Origin: Betaproteobacteria bacterium
GTDB lineage: Bacteria > Pseudomonadota > Gammaproteobacteria > Burkholderiales > SG8-41
DNA: 47,377 nt
Assembly (NCBI GenBank): GCA_025363575.1
Contig: JANYDM010000184.1
Coordinates: forward strand, 1 to 47,377
Direction of reading: 5' to 3'
The notes beneath the pieces were generated by a model. The model ran no database searches. It saw nothing but the letters and a program-made list of their open reading frames with translations, and was not told the origin of the DNA. Positions 32,377-40,802 of the stretch are shown one piece after another. The first letter of the stretch is position 1. Every line of letters begins with the position of its first letter. The position numbers and the translations under genes were made by a program.

Positions 32377-33852
32377 ATGCCGGCTCTGGATTGCGATGTG
32401 CTGATCGTCGGCGCGGGCAATGCCGCGCTGTGCGCCGCGCTCTCCGCGCGCGCGGCCGGCGCGTCGGTGACGGTGATCGAGCGCGCGCCCGAAGCAGAAT
32501 GCGGCGGCAACAGCCGCTTTACCGAAGGCTCGATGCGTTTCGCGTTCAAAGGCCGAGAAGACATCCTCAAAGTCGTGCCCGACCTGACTGAGGACGAAAA
32601 GGCCGCGACCGACTTCGGCAGCTATCCCGAAGAGCAGTTCTTCGACGACATCGCGCGCGTCACCGACTACCGCGCCGACCCCGACCTCGCCGAGCTGCTG
32701 GTGAAGCGCAGCTACGAAACCGTCATGTGGCTGCGCGCGCACGGCATCCGCTACATGCCCAAGTACGGCAAGCAGGCGTACAAGGTCGACGGCAAGTTCA
32801 AGTTTTCCGGCGGCGTCGTGCTCGAAGTCTACGGCGGCGGACCCGGCCTCATGCAATCGCTCTACAAGCTCGCGCTCGACCGCGGCGTCGTGCTGCGCTA
32901 CAACGCGCGCGCGCTGTCACTGCTGCATGACGACACGGGCGTGCACGGCGCGCGCGCGCGCGTCGACGGCAAGACGGTCGACATCAAAAGCAAAAGCGTC
33001 GTGCTCGCGTGCGGCGGCTTCGAGGCCAACGCCGAAATGCGCGCGCGCTATCTCGGTCCCGGCTGGGACCTCGCGAAAGTGCGCGGCTCGCGCTTTAACA
33101 CCGGCGACGGCCTGCGCATGGCGCTCGAAGCGAGCGCCATGCCGTACGGCAACTGGTCGGGCTGTCACATCCTGCCGACCGACATCAACACGCCGAACTA
33201 CGGCGACATCACGCTCGGCGACGCGTTCCAGAAGAACAGCTACCTGTTCGGCATCATGGTCAACAGCGGCGGGCAGCGCTTCTTCGACGAAGGCGAAGAC
33301 TTCCGCATGTACACCTACGTCAAATGCGGGCTCGCGGTGATGAAGCAGCCGCAGCAAATCGCCTGGCAGGTGTTCGACAGCAAGGTGCTGCATTTGCTGC
33401 GCGACGAATACCGCATGAAGCAGGCCACGCGCCTACGCGCCGACACGCTCGAAGGCCTCGCGGACAAACTCGACGGCATCAACCGCGCGCAATTCCTGAA
33501 TACGGTGCGCGAATTCAATGCGTCCATTCAATCCGCCAACCCGTTCGATCCCAACAGCCGCGATGGTCGCGGCACCCGCGGACTTTCACCAGACAAATCG
33601 AACTGGGCGACCGCCCTCGATCAGCCGCCATTCGAAGCCTTCGCCATTACTGCCGGCATTACGTTTACGTTCGGCGGCGTCAAGGTCAATACTGACGCGC
33701 AGGTCATGGACGTCGACGACCGGCCGATACCGGGCCTTTACGCGGCGGGCGAAATGGTCGGCGGCCTGTTCTACACTAACTATCCGGGCGGCAGCGGCCT
33801 CATGTCGGGCGCCGTGTTCGGCAGGATCGCCGGCGCCGCTGCCGCGAAATAA
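32377..33852 (+). CDS. TcuA-like FAD-dependent dehydrogenase (fumarate reductase/tricarballylate dehydrogenase family)
   Basis: A 491-residue flavoprotein. The FAD-binding dinucleotide fold is at the N-terminus (CDVLIVGAGNAALCAALSARAAGASVTVIE), followed by NSRFTEGSMRF. The catalytic/capping region has KVRGSRFNTGDGLRMAL and NSGGQRFFDEGEDF. The FAD-closing C-terminus has GLYAAGEMVGGLFYTNYPGGSGLMSGAVFGRIAG. The family dehydrogenates tricarballylate to cis-aconitate (TcuA) or reduces fumarate-like double bonds. The start at 32377 lies 2 bp after the rhodanese stop. Its partner TcuB (FeS/membrane electron acceptor) is not in the window. Confidence 0.9.
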   Translation: MPALDCDVLIVGAGNAALCAALSARAAGASVTVIERAPEAECGGNSRFTEGSMRFAFKGREDILKVVPDLTEDEKAATDFGSYPEEQFFDDIARVTDYRADPDLAELLVKRSYETVMWLRAHGIRYMPKYGKQAYKVDGKFKFSGGVVLEVYGGGPGLMQSLYKLALDRGVVLRYNARALSLLHDDTGVHGARARVDGKTVDIKSKSVVLACGGFEANAEMRARYLGPGWDLAKVRGSRFNTGDGLRMALEASAMPYGNWSGCHILPTDINTPNYGDITLGDAFQKNSYLFGIMVNSGGQRFFDEGEDFRMYTYVKCGLAVMKQPQQIAWQVFDSKVLHLLRDEYRMKQATRLRADTLEGLADKLDGINRAQFLNTVREFNASIQSANPFDPNSRDGRGTRGLSPDKSNWATALDQPPFEAFAITAGITFTFGGVKVNTDAQVMDVDDRPIPGLYAAGEMVGGLFYTNYPGGSGLMSGAVFGRIAGAAAAK

Positions 33853-33865
33853 AGAGGAGCTCAAT

Positions 33866-35257
33866 ATGGCAACCAGCGCAACCAGCGCCCAGAGCGCGCC
33901 GGATCCGGCCGCGCAATCGATTTCGCAAAGCATCGCCGAGCACGTAGTGGCGTGCGGCTACGGCGATCTGCCGGCAAGTGCGGTCACCATGGCCAAGACG
34001 CTGATGCTCGACACGCTGGCGGTCGGCTGGGCCGGCACCACCGCCCCGGGCGCGCCTGAAGCACACGCGCTGCTGGCCGAAGAAGGCGGACGCGGCGACA
34101 GTTCGGCGTGGGGATTCGGCGGCAAGCTGCCGGTGACCGCAGCGACTTTTATCAACAGCATATGCGGCGGCGCGCTTGACTACGACGGTGTGAACACAGT
34201 GCACGCCGAAGTGGTGGCGCTACCCGCGGCGCTGGCGATGGCCGAACGCGAGCGCGCCAGCGGCAAGGATTTTCTGACGGCATTCGTGATCGGCAGCGAC
34301 CTGTGCTCGCGCTTCGGCGGCTCGATCACCGGCGTGCACAAGGGCTGGTTTACGACGTCCATTTACGGCGGCTTCGGCGCGGCGGCCACCGCGGCAAAGC
34401 TGATGAAGCTCGACGCGACGGCTACGCGCAACGCGCTCGGCATCTGCCTGAGCCAGGCGGCCGGCACGCAGCAATCGAACATCGAGCAGGCGCTGACCAA
34501 ACGCTTCCAGGGCGCGTTCGCCGCGCGCGCCGGCGTTTTCTCGGCGCAGCTCGCGCAGCGCGGCATTACGGCGCCGCGCGAAGCGATCGAAGGCAAGTTC
34601 GGCCTTTACGCGCTCTACCAGGAAGGCAACCCGCTGCGCGTACTCGACGGCCTCGGCAAAGAGTTCCATCACGAGAACACCGCGATCAAGAAGTACCCGT
34701 GCTGCGCGTGCAGCCATGCGTCGCTCGAAGCGGCGCTGGGCATCATCCGCGAGCACGACCTGCAACCCGCGGACGTGACCGCCATCGAAGTGACGCACTC
34801 GACTTTCATGCATCGTCTGGTCGGCGCCACATTCAATCCCGGCGACAATCCGCAGGTCTCCGCGCAATTCAGCGTGCAATATGCAATCGCCTGTGCGCTC
34901 TTGCGCCGGCGCATGAGCGTGGCCGACCTCGAAGTCGCCGCGATACACGATCCCGCGATCAAAGCCATCACCGAGCGCGTTCGGGTCGTCGTCGACGACG
35001 CGCTCAAGAGCTCGCGCGTGCCCGCCTCGGTCAAGATCACCACGCGCGACTACCGCACGCTCGCGCGCACGACGGAAAAATTCCCGTGGAGCCCCGACGA
35101 TCCGCCGAGTGCCACTGCGCTGCAGGAGAAACTCGACGCCTGCTTCGGCGCCGGCATTGCACCGCTCAATGCAGAACGCAGGACGCAGCTGATCGAGCGC
35201 GTGCGCAACATCGAAAACGTCACCGACATGAGCCGCTTTTTCGACGGGATCCTGTGA
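33866..35257 (+). CDS. MmgE/PrpD-family protein (copy 2)
   Basis: A 463-residue protein with AGAGGAG 9 bp upstream of ATG 33866. Segments are MAKTLMLDTLAVGWAGTTAPG, FINSICGGALDYDGVNTVHAE, HKGWFTTSIYGGFGAAATAAKLM, IKKYPCCACSHASLEAAL and AQFSVQYAIACALLRRRM. It resembles copy 1 (26906) far more than copy 3 (41438), including the shared EAHALLAEEGG and GITAPREAxEGKFGxYxLYQ. This suggests a local duplication. The stop overlaps the GTG start of Bug copy 7. It likely rearranges the same polycarboxylate as the TcuA-like enzyme beside it (inference). Confidence 0.93.
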   Translation: MATSATSAQSAPDPAAQSISQSIAEHVVACGYGDLPASAVTMAKTLMLDTLAVGWAGTTAPGAPEAHALLAEEGGRGDSSAWGFGGKLPVTAATFINSICGGALDYDGVNTVHAEVVALPAALAMAERERASGKDFLTAFVIGSDLCSRFGGSITGVHKGWFTTSIYGGFGAAATAAKLMKLDATATRNALGICLSQAAGTQQSNIEQALTKRFQGAFAARAGVFSAQLAQRGITAPREAIEGKFGLYALYQEGNPLRVLDGLGKEFHHENTAIKKYPCCACSHASLEAALGIIREHDLQPADVTAIEVTHSTFMHRLVGATFNPGDNPQVSAQFSVQYAIACALLRRRMSVADLEVAAIHDPAIKAITERVRVVVDDALKSSRVPASVKITTRDYRTLARTTEKFPWSPDDPPSATALQEKLDACFGAGIAPLNAERRTQLIERVRNIENVTDMSRFFDGIL

Positions 35258-36228
35258 CGCAACATAATTTTTTGCAGGCTATCGCCGGATTGGGTGCAGT
35301 CATCACATCGACCGTCGCAACGGCGCAAGACTATCCCGTAAAACCGATACGCCTGATTGTGCCGTTCGGGCCGGGCGGCACGACCGACATACTCTCGCGC
35401 GTCGTCGGCGACCGGCTGAGCGAGCGCTGGGGCCAGCAGGTCCTGATCGACAACCGCGGCGGCGCGGGCGGCAATATTGCGGCCGAATTGACCGCGCGCG
35501 CGGCGCCCGACGGTTACACGATTTTTCTCGGCTCGATGGGCACGCAGTCGATTAACGTCAGCATCTATCCGAAGCTCGCTTTCGATCCGCTGAAAGATTT
35601 CGCGCCAATCACTCTCGTCTCCAACAGCGCGAACCTGCTGATCGTCCATCCGTCGATACCGGCGAACTCGGTCCGGCAATTGATCCAGCTCGCGAAAGCG
35701 AAGCCGGACCGCTTCAGCTATTCGACCTCAGGCAGCGGCAGCTTCAATCATATGTCGGCCGAGCTGTTTAACCTGATGGCGCATACGAAAATGGTGCATA
35801 TTCCGTACAAAAGCGGCGGCCAGGCGCTGACGGCGGTCGTCAGCGGCGAAGCCGACGTGCTGTTCCAGACCATACCGGCGGCGCTGCCATTCGTAGAATC
35901 GGGCCGTTTGAAAGCGCTCGCAGTGTGCACGCTCGAACGCCATCCGCTTTTCCCCAAGCTGCCGACGGCGAACGAATCGGGCTTGCCCGGCTTCGACATC
36001 AGCACCTGGTACGGCATACTCGCGCCGGCGGCCACGCCTAAAGAGATCGTGGCAAAACTCAACGACGCACTCGCGCAGGTCATTAAAAATCCCGCGACCA
36101 ACAAGCGCCTGCTCGAGCTTGGCGTCGATCCCGTCACGAATACGCCCGAGCAGTTCGCGGCGCTGATACGCTCCGATCTCGTCAAATGGGCCAAGGTCGC
36201 GAAGGCCGCCAACATCAAGGTGAATTAG
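35254..36228 (+). CDS. Bug/TctC-family substrate-binding protein (copy 7)
   Basis: A 324-residue protein. The start is GTG 35254, overlapping the MmgE/PrpD stop (GTGA); no in-frame ATG fits. The signal region VTQHNFLQAIAGLGAVITSTVATAQ has no Lys or Arg before the hydrophobic core, which is unusual. Family segments are YPVKPIRLIVPFGPGGTTDIL, VLIDNRGGAGG, AAPDGYTIFL, VHIPYKSGGQALTAVVSG and LPTANESGLPGFDISTWYG. It is translationally coupled to MmgE/PrpD copy 2. Confidence 0.92.
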   Translation: MTQHNFLQAIAGLGAVITSTVATAQDYPVKPIRLIVPFGPGGTTDILSRVVGDRLSERWGQQVLIDNRGGAGGNIAAELTARAAPDGYTIFLGSMGTQSINVSIYPKLAFDPLKDFAPITLVSNSANLLIVHPSIPANSVRQLIQLAKAKPDRFSYSTSGSGSFNHMSAELFNLMAHTKMVHIPYKSGGQALTAVVSGEADVLFQTIPAALPFVESGRLKALAVCTLERHPLFPKLPTANESGLPGFDISTWYGILAPAATPKEIVAKLNDALAQVIKNPATNKRLLELGVDPVTNTPEQFAALIRSDLVKWAKVAKAANIKVN

Positions 36229-36239
36229 GAGTACCTGAC

Positions 36240-37034
36240 ATGGCTACAAAGCGCAACAGCAAGAACCCCGCCCGCGAATTCGAAAATCAGGTCGCGTGGG
36301 TCATAGGCGCGCGCGGCTCGCTCGGCAGCGCAATTGCCCGCGAGCTCGCACTCGCCGGAGCGCACGTCGTCCTGTCGTCGCGTTCGGCGCGCGATCTCAA
36401 GCAGGTTGCGGGCGAAATCGAACATGTAGCGCGCGGGAAAGTCTCCGTTGCGAGCGTCGATCTCGCGTCACGCGTGTCGGTCGACCGCGTAGCCAAAGAC
36501 ATCGCGCGCAAGCACGGCCGCATCGATCTGCTGGTGAACTGCACGGCCGCGCCCATCTTCGGCGATTTTCTGAAGTTGACGGACGACGATTGGGAAAACG
36601 TGCTGCAGAGCAAGCTCTATGGCTATATGCGCTCGATGCGCGCGGTCATACCTTTCATGCAGAAGCAGGGGCAAGGCAACATCGTCAACGTCACCGGCCG
36701 CGGCGGACGCCAGCCGACGCCGGCGCACCTGCCCGGCTCCTGCGCCAACATCGCGCTGAATACGCTGACCAAGGGGCTCGCCGACATCTATGCGCCGCAG
36801 AACATCCGCATCAACGCGGTCGCGCCGGGCCCCATCGACACCGCGCGCCACCACGCGATTGCGCAGAGCAATTCCGCGCTCAACATGGCGACGGCCAAGA
36901 AGAACCCGCCGCTGGGACGGCTCGGCCGCCCTGAAGAAGTCGCGCAGGCTGTCCTGTTTCTCGCGTCCTCGCGGGCGAGCTATACGACTGGCGTCACCCT
37001 GCAGGTCGACGGCGGCGGCACCGCCACCATCTGA
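36240..37034 (+). CDS. SDR-family protein lacking catalytic Tyr and Ser
   Basis: A 264-residue protein with AGGAG 7 bp upstream of the ATG. The glycine-rich loop is VIGARGSLGSAIA and the NNAG-equivalent is VNCTAAP. The active-site Ser position is Thr152 (NVTGRGG). The YxxxK position reads NTLTK, so Tyr is Asn174 while Lys178 is kept. The end is VTLQVDGGGTATI. It belongs with a divergent SDR group that has GxRPxP after strand beta-5. Together with the SDR at 2208 it is one of two such proteins here, both next to Bug genes. It may still bind NAD(P). Classical catalysis is doubtful. Confidence 0.9.
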   Translation: MATKRNSKNPAREFENQVAWVIGARGSLGSAIARELALAGAHVVLSSRSARDLKQVAGEIEHVARGKVSVASVDLASRVSVDRVAKDIARKHGRIDLLVNCTAAPIFGDFLKLTDDDWENVLQSKLYGYMRSMRAVIPFMQKQGQGNIVNVTGRGGRQPTPAHLPGSCANIALNTLTKGLADIYAPQNIRINAVAPGPIDTARHHAIAQSNSALNMATAKKNPPLGRLGRPEEVAQAVLFLASSRASYTTGVTLQVDGGGTATI

Positions 37035-37062
37035 TCGAAATCCCCGGCATGCATCGAGAGTC

Positions 37063-38031
37063 ATGAAATATTCCATCTACATCGCCGCGGCGCTGAACAC
37101 CGGACTCATCGCCCTGCCGGTTTGCGCGCAGAATTTCCCCGCCAAACCGATACGCATCGTTGTCGGCTACACGGCTGGCGGCACGGCAGACCTCGTCTCG
37201 CGTCTCGTCGCGCGCAGCCTGAGTGAAAAACTCGGTCAGCAGGTGATCGTCGACAACCGGCCGAGCTCTGGCGGCCTGCTCGCGAATGAGCTCGTCGCCA
37301 ACGCTGCCCCGGACGGCTATACGATATTGCTCGCCAATTCGTCGTTTGCGTACCTGCCGTCGCTCTATTCGAAACTGAGTTTCGACACGCGCAAGGATTT
37401 CATGCCTGTCGCGCTGGTCGCGACGACGCAAAACGTCCTGTGCGTGCATCCCGCCGTGCCGGCAAAGAACGTGCGCGAACTGATTGCGCTCGCCAAAAAG
37501 AAGCGCGGCGGCCTTAACTACGCGTCCGCCGGCATCGGCGGCTCGACCCATCTCGCGACCGAATTATTCAAAAGCATGACCAACACCGAGATCGCGCAGA
37601 TTCCGTACAAAGGCAATTCGCAATCGATCACCGACCTGATCTCCGGCGAGGTCGACATGACGATAGCGCCGATTCCGGTCATGCTGCCGTCGGTGAATTC
37701 GAAAAAGCTGCGCGCGCTCGCCACCACCGGCGAAAAACGCTCGCCCGTAATGCCCGACGTGCCGACCATTGCCGAATCCGGCGTGCCGGGTTACGCGGCG
37801 GGCTCGTGGTACGGCTACGTTGCCCCCGCCAGGATCCCGCCTGCCATTTTGCGCAGACTTTCCGATGAGATCGTAGCAATCGCGAATACCGGCACGTTCG
37901 ACGAGCAACTGAAAAACAATGTCGGCGCGGAGCCGGACACGCTGGCGTCCGAGAAATTCGGCCAGTTTCTGAACGTCGAAATCGAGAAGTGGGGCAAGGT
38001 CATCAAGGCGACCGGCATTACTGTTAAGTGA
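37063..38031 (+). CDS. Bug/TctC-family substrate-binding protein (copy 8)
   Basis: A 322-residue protein with signal peptide MKYSIYIAAALNTGLIALPVCAQ. Segments are FPAKPIRIVVGYTAGGTADLV, VIVDNRPSSGG, AAPDGYTILL, AQIPYKGNSQSITDLISGEVDM and VPTIAESGVPGYAAGSWYG. It follows the SDR by 28 bp and precedes a 160-bp repeat-bearing gap. The upstream run (rhodanese to here) may therefore end as a transcription unit at this point. Confidence 0.94.
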   Translation: MKYSIYIAAALNTGLIALPVCAQNFPAKPIRIVVGYTAGGTADLVSRLVARSLSEKLGQQVIVDNRPSSGGLLANELVANAAPDGYTILLANSSFAYLPSLYSKLSFDTRKDFMPVALVATTQNVLCVHPAVPAKNVRELIALAKKKRGGLNYASAGIGGSTHLATELFKSMTNTEIAQIPYKGNSQSITDLISGEVDMTIAPIPVMLPSVNSKKLRALATTGEKRSPVMPDVPTIAESGVPGYAAGSWYGYVAPARIPPAILRRLSDEIVAIANTGTFDEQLKNNVGAEPDTLASEKFGQFLNVEIEKWGKVIKATGITVK

Positions 38032-38039
38032 ATAAAGTA

Positions 38040-38180
38040 AATGAGTGATAGGTGATTAAGTTATTTAGCGACTAAGTAATGCGGTGCTTCAAGGGCCGGG
38101 ATTGAGAACGGGTTCAATCACTCAATTCCCACTCACCCGGTCACTCGCTGCCCAATCACCTAATCACCCAATCACTCACT
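38040..38180. repeat. AATCACC-type tandem words with opposing arm, possible long hairpin
   Basis: AATCACC, AATCACC and AATCACT occur at 8-bp steps at 38154, 38162 and 38170, followed by CACT. Related words (CAATCACTCAATTCCC, ACTCACCCGGTCACTC) lie at 38115-38146. The left end AATGAGTGATAGGTGATTA (38040-38058) is nearly complementary to TAATCACCCAATCACTCAC (38161-38179), so the gap could fold back on itself. It is markedly AT-richer than the flanking genes. Confidence 0.65.
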
Positions 38181-38191
38181 GAGAGACTTCA

Positions 38192-39370
38192 ATGATCATC
38201 GACATGGACACCCACATACTGCCGCGCGACATCTACGACTACGTCGACGGCAAATACGCGGATCTCAAACCGCAGTTCGAGTTTGACAAAGACGGTCTGC
38301 TCGTCAAATGGAGTTTCCCCGGCAACTACAAGGTGCCCGGCTCAACGCCGCTGCCGCCGCCCGGCGCCGGCGGCAAACACCTGGGCCTCTCCAATATGGA
38401 TGTGCGCCTCGGGGAGTTCGCCAAGCTTGGCATCGAGAAGCAAATACTGCTCAGCCAGTTCTCCGCGATCTACTTTAACTACACGCTCGAGCCGGGGCTC
38501 GCGATACAGATGGCGCACTCGCACAACATCGCGATCATGAACCTCCTCAAAAAATATCCGAACGAGCTGATCGGCGCCGCGCTGGTTGCCCTGCAGGACG
38601 TGCCGACCGCGATCGCCGAAATGGAGTGGGCGAAGCAGAACGGCTTCCAGGCAATCGCGATGGACAAGGTGTTCCCCGTGCGCGCTCACCAGTTTTCGGA
38701 AACGCTCGGCAGCCACCGCGAGCTGTGGTCTTTTTTCAAGCGCGCGGAAGAGCTTGGCATGCCTATCGTGCTGCACAATGTCCAGCACGGTCACCGCATC
38801 AGCAACCTGCCGATTTTCCAGACCGACGGCCTCGACACTTTATGCCCCGCCGAAGGCCAGATGAGCCTGGCGTCGCTGTGCACCAGCGGTCTTTTCGACG
38901 ATTTCCCGAACCTGAAAGTGGTGTTCACCGAAGCGGGCAGCGCGTTCATCAAGCCGCTGCTCGAGCGGCTCGACGCGGCGTTCGTTAAACCGCCGCTTAA
39001 CTATGAAGACGAAGACGCGACCGCGCGCTTCCACCGCCGCGTCGTGCCGGTCAGTGAGCGCCTGTCCGCCGGCAAGCGCCTGACCTCGCTCGCCGAGTAC
39101 GAAGTGAAGAACAAGCAGCCGATTAGCGAGTATTTCAAGAAAAACATTTTCTTCACGATCGAAACCGAGGAGCCCGAGCTGCCGGATTCGATCAACATGC
39201 TCGGCGCATCGCAGTTTCTGTTCGCGACCGACTATCCGCACGACGATCCCGGCGGCCGCATGAAATACAAGGACGTGGAATTGCTGCGCGACAACCCGCG
39301 CATCAGCGAAACCGACAAGGACATCATCCGCTACAAGAGCGCGGCCGCGATGCTGCCCGCCGTAAATTAA
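38192..39370 (+). CDS. Amidohydrolase_2-family protein (copy 2)
   Basis: A 392-residue protein starting MIIDMDTHILPRDIYDYVDGKY, with GAGAG upstream. It is a clear paralogue of the protein at 28285-29460. Shared elements are the D-x-D-T-H start, PGSTPLPPPG versus PGATPLPPPG, ALVALQDV, EMEWAxQNGF, VLHNVQHGHRISNL and QFLFATDYPHDDPGGRMK. The metal-binding positions (N-terminal Asp/His, barrel His, terminal Asp) are the same. It starts a run that continues into the LeuC/LeuD-like genes 13 bp downstream, so it probably acts with them. Confidence 0.93.
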   Translation: MIIDMDTHILPRDIYDYVDGKYADLKPQFEFDKDGLLVKWSFPGNYKVPGSTPLPPPGAGGKHLGLSNMDVRLGEFAKLGIEKQILLSQFSAIYFNYTLEPGLAIQMAHSHNIAIMNLLKKYPNELIGAALVALQDVPTAIAEMEWAKQNGFQAIAMDKVFPVRAHQFSETLGSHRELWSFFKRAEELGMPIVLHNVQHGHRISNLPIFQTDGLDTLCPAEGQMSLASLCTSGLFDDFPNLKVVFTEAGSAFIKPLLERLDAAFVKPPLNYEDEDATARFHRRVVPVSERLSAGKRLTSLAEYEVKNKQPISEYFKKNIFFTIETEEPELPDSINMLGASQFLFATDYPHDDPGGRMKYKDVELLRDNPRISETDKDIIRYKSAAAMLPAVN

Positions 39371-39383
39371 AGGAACACAAAAA

Positions 39384-40793
39384 ATGAGCACACCGCGCAA
39401 CATGTTCGACAAGATCTGGGACGGCCACGTCGTCGCCCAACGCGACGACGGCGAGGCGCTGATCTACGTCGACCGCAACTTCGTGCACGAGGGGCCGTTC
39501 TACGCCTTCGACAAGATGCGTCTCGACCAGCGCCCCATGCGCCGGCCGCTGAAACAGATCGCGATTTCCGACCACTACCTGCCGACGCTCAACCGCGCGG
39601 GCGGCCTCAATGGCATCAAGGACCCGGAAATCCGCAACATGATCGAGCAGCTCACGCGCAACGCGCGCGATTTCGGCGTGCCGTTCATCGGCATGAAAGA
39701 CCCCGTGCGCCAGGGCATCATGCACGTCGTCGGTCCCGACCTGGGCATGGTGCATCCGGGCATGGTGATTACCGCCGCTGATTCGCACACCACCACCCTC
39801 GGCGCATTCGGCGCATTCTCGTTCGGCATCGGTGCCTCCGAGATCAAGCACGTGATGGCGACGCAGGCATTGTGGTACCGCAAGCCGAAAACCCTGCGCG
39901 TGACGATCGACGGCAAGCTCGGCGCCGGCGTCACCGCCAAGGACGTGATACTCGCGATCATCGCGAAGATCGGCATCAGCGGCGCCATCGGCCATGTCAT
40001 CGAGTACGCAGGCTCGGCCATGCGCGCGATGACTATGGAGCAGCGCATGACGGTGTGCAACATGTCGATCGAGGCCGGCGCGCGCGCGGGCCTCGTCGCG
40101 CCCGATGAGACCACTTTCAAGTTCCTCGAGGGCCGCGAATTCGCGCCGAAAGGCGCGCAGTGGGATGCCGCGCTCAAGTATTGGAAATCGCTGCCCAGCG
40201 ACGCGGGCGCGAAGTTCGACCAGGAAGTCACGCTCGCCGCAGGCGACATCGCGCCGATGGTGACATGGGGCACGGTGCCAGACGACGCGCTGCCGATCAC
40301 CGGCAAAATCCCCGACCCGGCGCAGGCCACGAGCAAGGAGCAGCGCGTGCACCTCGAGCGCGCACTGCACTACATGGGGCTCACCGCCGGCATGCCGATC
40401 ACCGAGATCAAGATCGACCGGGTATTCATCGGCTCGTGCACCAACGCGCGCTTCGAAGACCTGGTCGCCGCTGCCGCTATCGCGAAAGGACGCAAGACCA
40501 TCGTGCCGGCGATGGTGTCGCCGGGCTCGACCGACGTGAAGCGCCGCGCCGAAGCGGCCGGGCTCGACAAGATATTCCTCGCCGCCGGTTTCGAATGGCG
40601 CGATTCGGCGTGCTCGATGTGCGTCGGCTCGAACGGCGACTTCCCCGCGCCCGGCGAGAGCTGCGCTTCGACATCGCCTCGTAATTTCGAAAACCGCCAG
40701 GGTCGCGGCGTGCGCACCCACCTCGTGAGCCCGGCGATGGCTGTCGCCGCCGCCGTGACCGGCAAACTCACCGACGTCCGCACACTGGTTTAA
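39384..40793 (+). CDS. LeuC-like aconitase-family isomerase/hydro-lyase, large subunit
   Basis: A 469-residue protein with the layout of 3-isopropylmalate dehydratase large subunits. HPGMVITAADSHTTTLGAFGAFSFGIG is followed by the three [4Fe-4S] Cys: Cys352 (GSCTN), Cys410 and Cys413 (CSMC). The C-terminus ESCASTSPRNFENRQGRGVRTHLVSPAMA differs from the usual ERCASTSNRNFEGRQG. No leuA or leuB gene is near, and the gene lies in a catabolic operon with MmgE/PrpD. Dehydration/hydration of another malate derivative is therefore likelier than leucine synthesis (inference). The small subunit is the next gene. Confidence 0.92.
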   Translation: MSTPRNMFDKIWDGHVVAQRDDGEALIYVDRNFVHEGPFYAFDKMRLDQRPMRRPLKQIAISDHYLPTLNRAGGLNGIKDPEIRNMIEQLTRNARDFGVPFIGMKDPVRQGIMHVVGPDLGMVHPGMVITAADSHTTTLGAFGAFSFGIGASEIKHVMATQALWYRKPKTLRVTIDGKLGAGVTAKDVILAIIAKIGISGAIGHVIEYAGSAMRAMTMEQRMTVCNMSIEAGARAGLVAPDETTFKFLEGREFAPKGAQWDAALKYWKSLPSDAGAKFDQEVTLAAGDIAPMVTWGTVPDDALPITGKIPDPAQATSKEQRVHLERALHYMGLTAGMPITEIKIDRVFIGSCTNARFEDLVAAAAIAKGRKTIVPAMVSPGSTDVKRRAEAAGLDKIFLAAGFEWRDSACSMCVGSNGDFPAPGESCASTSPRNFENRQGRGVRTHLVSPAMAVAAAVTGKLTDVRTLV

Positions 40794-40802
40794 GGAAAAA
40801 AC

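Noticed and set aside
38032..38191. CRISPR-like array in the AATCACC region
   Set aside because: The words are 7-8 bp and degenerate, without unique spacers of constant length.
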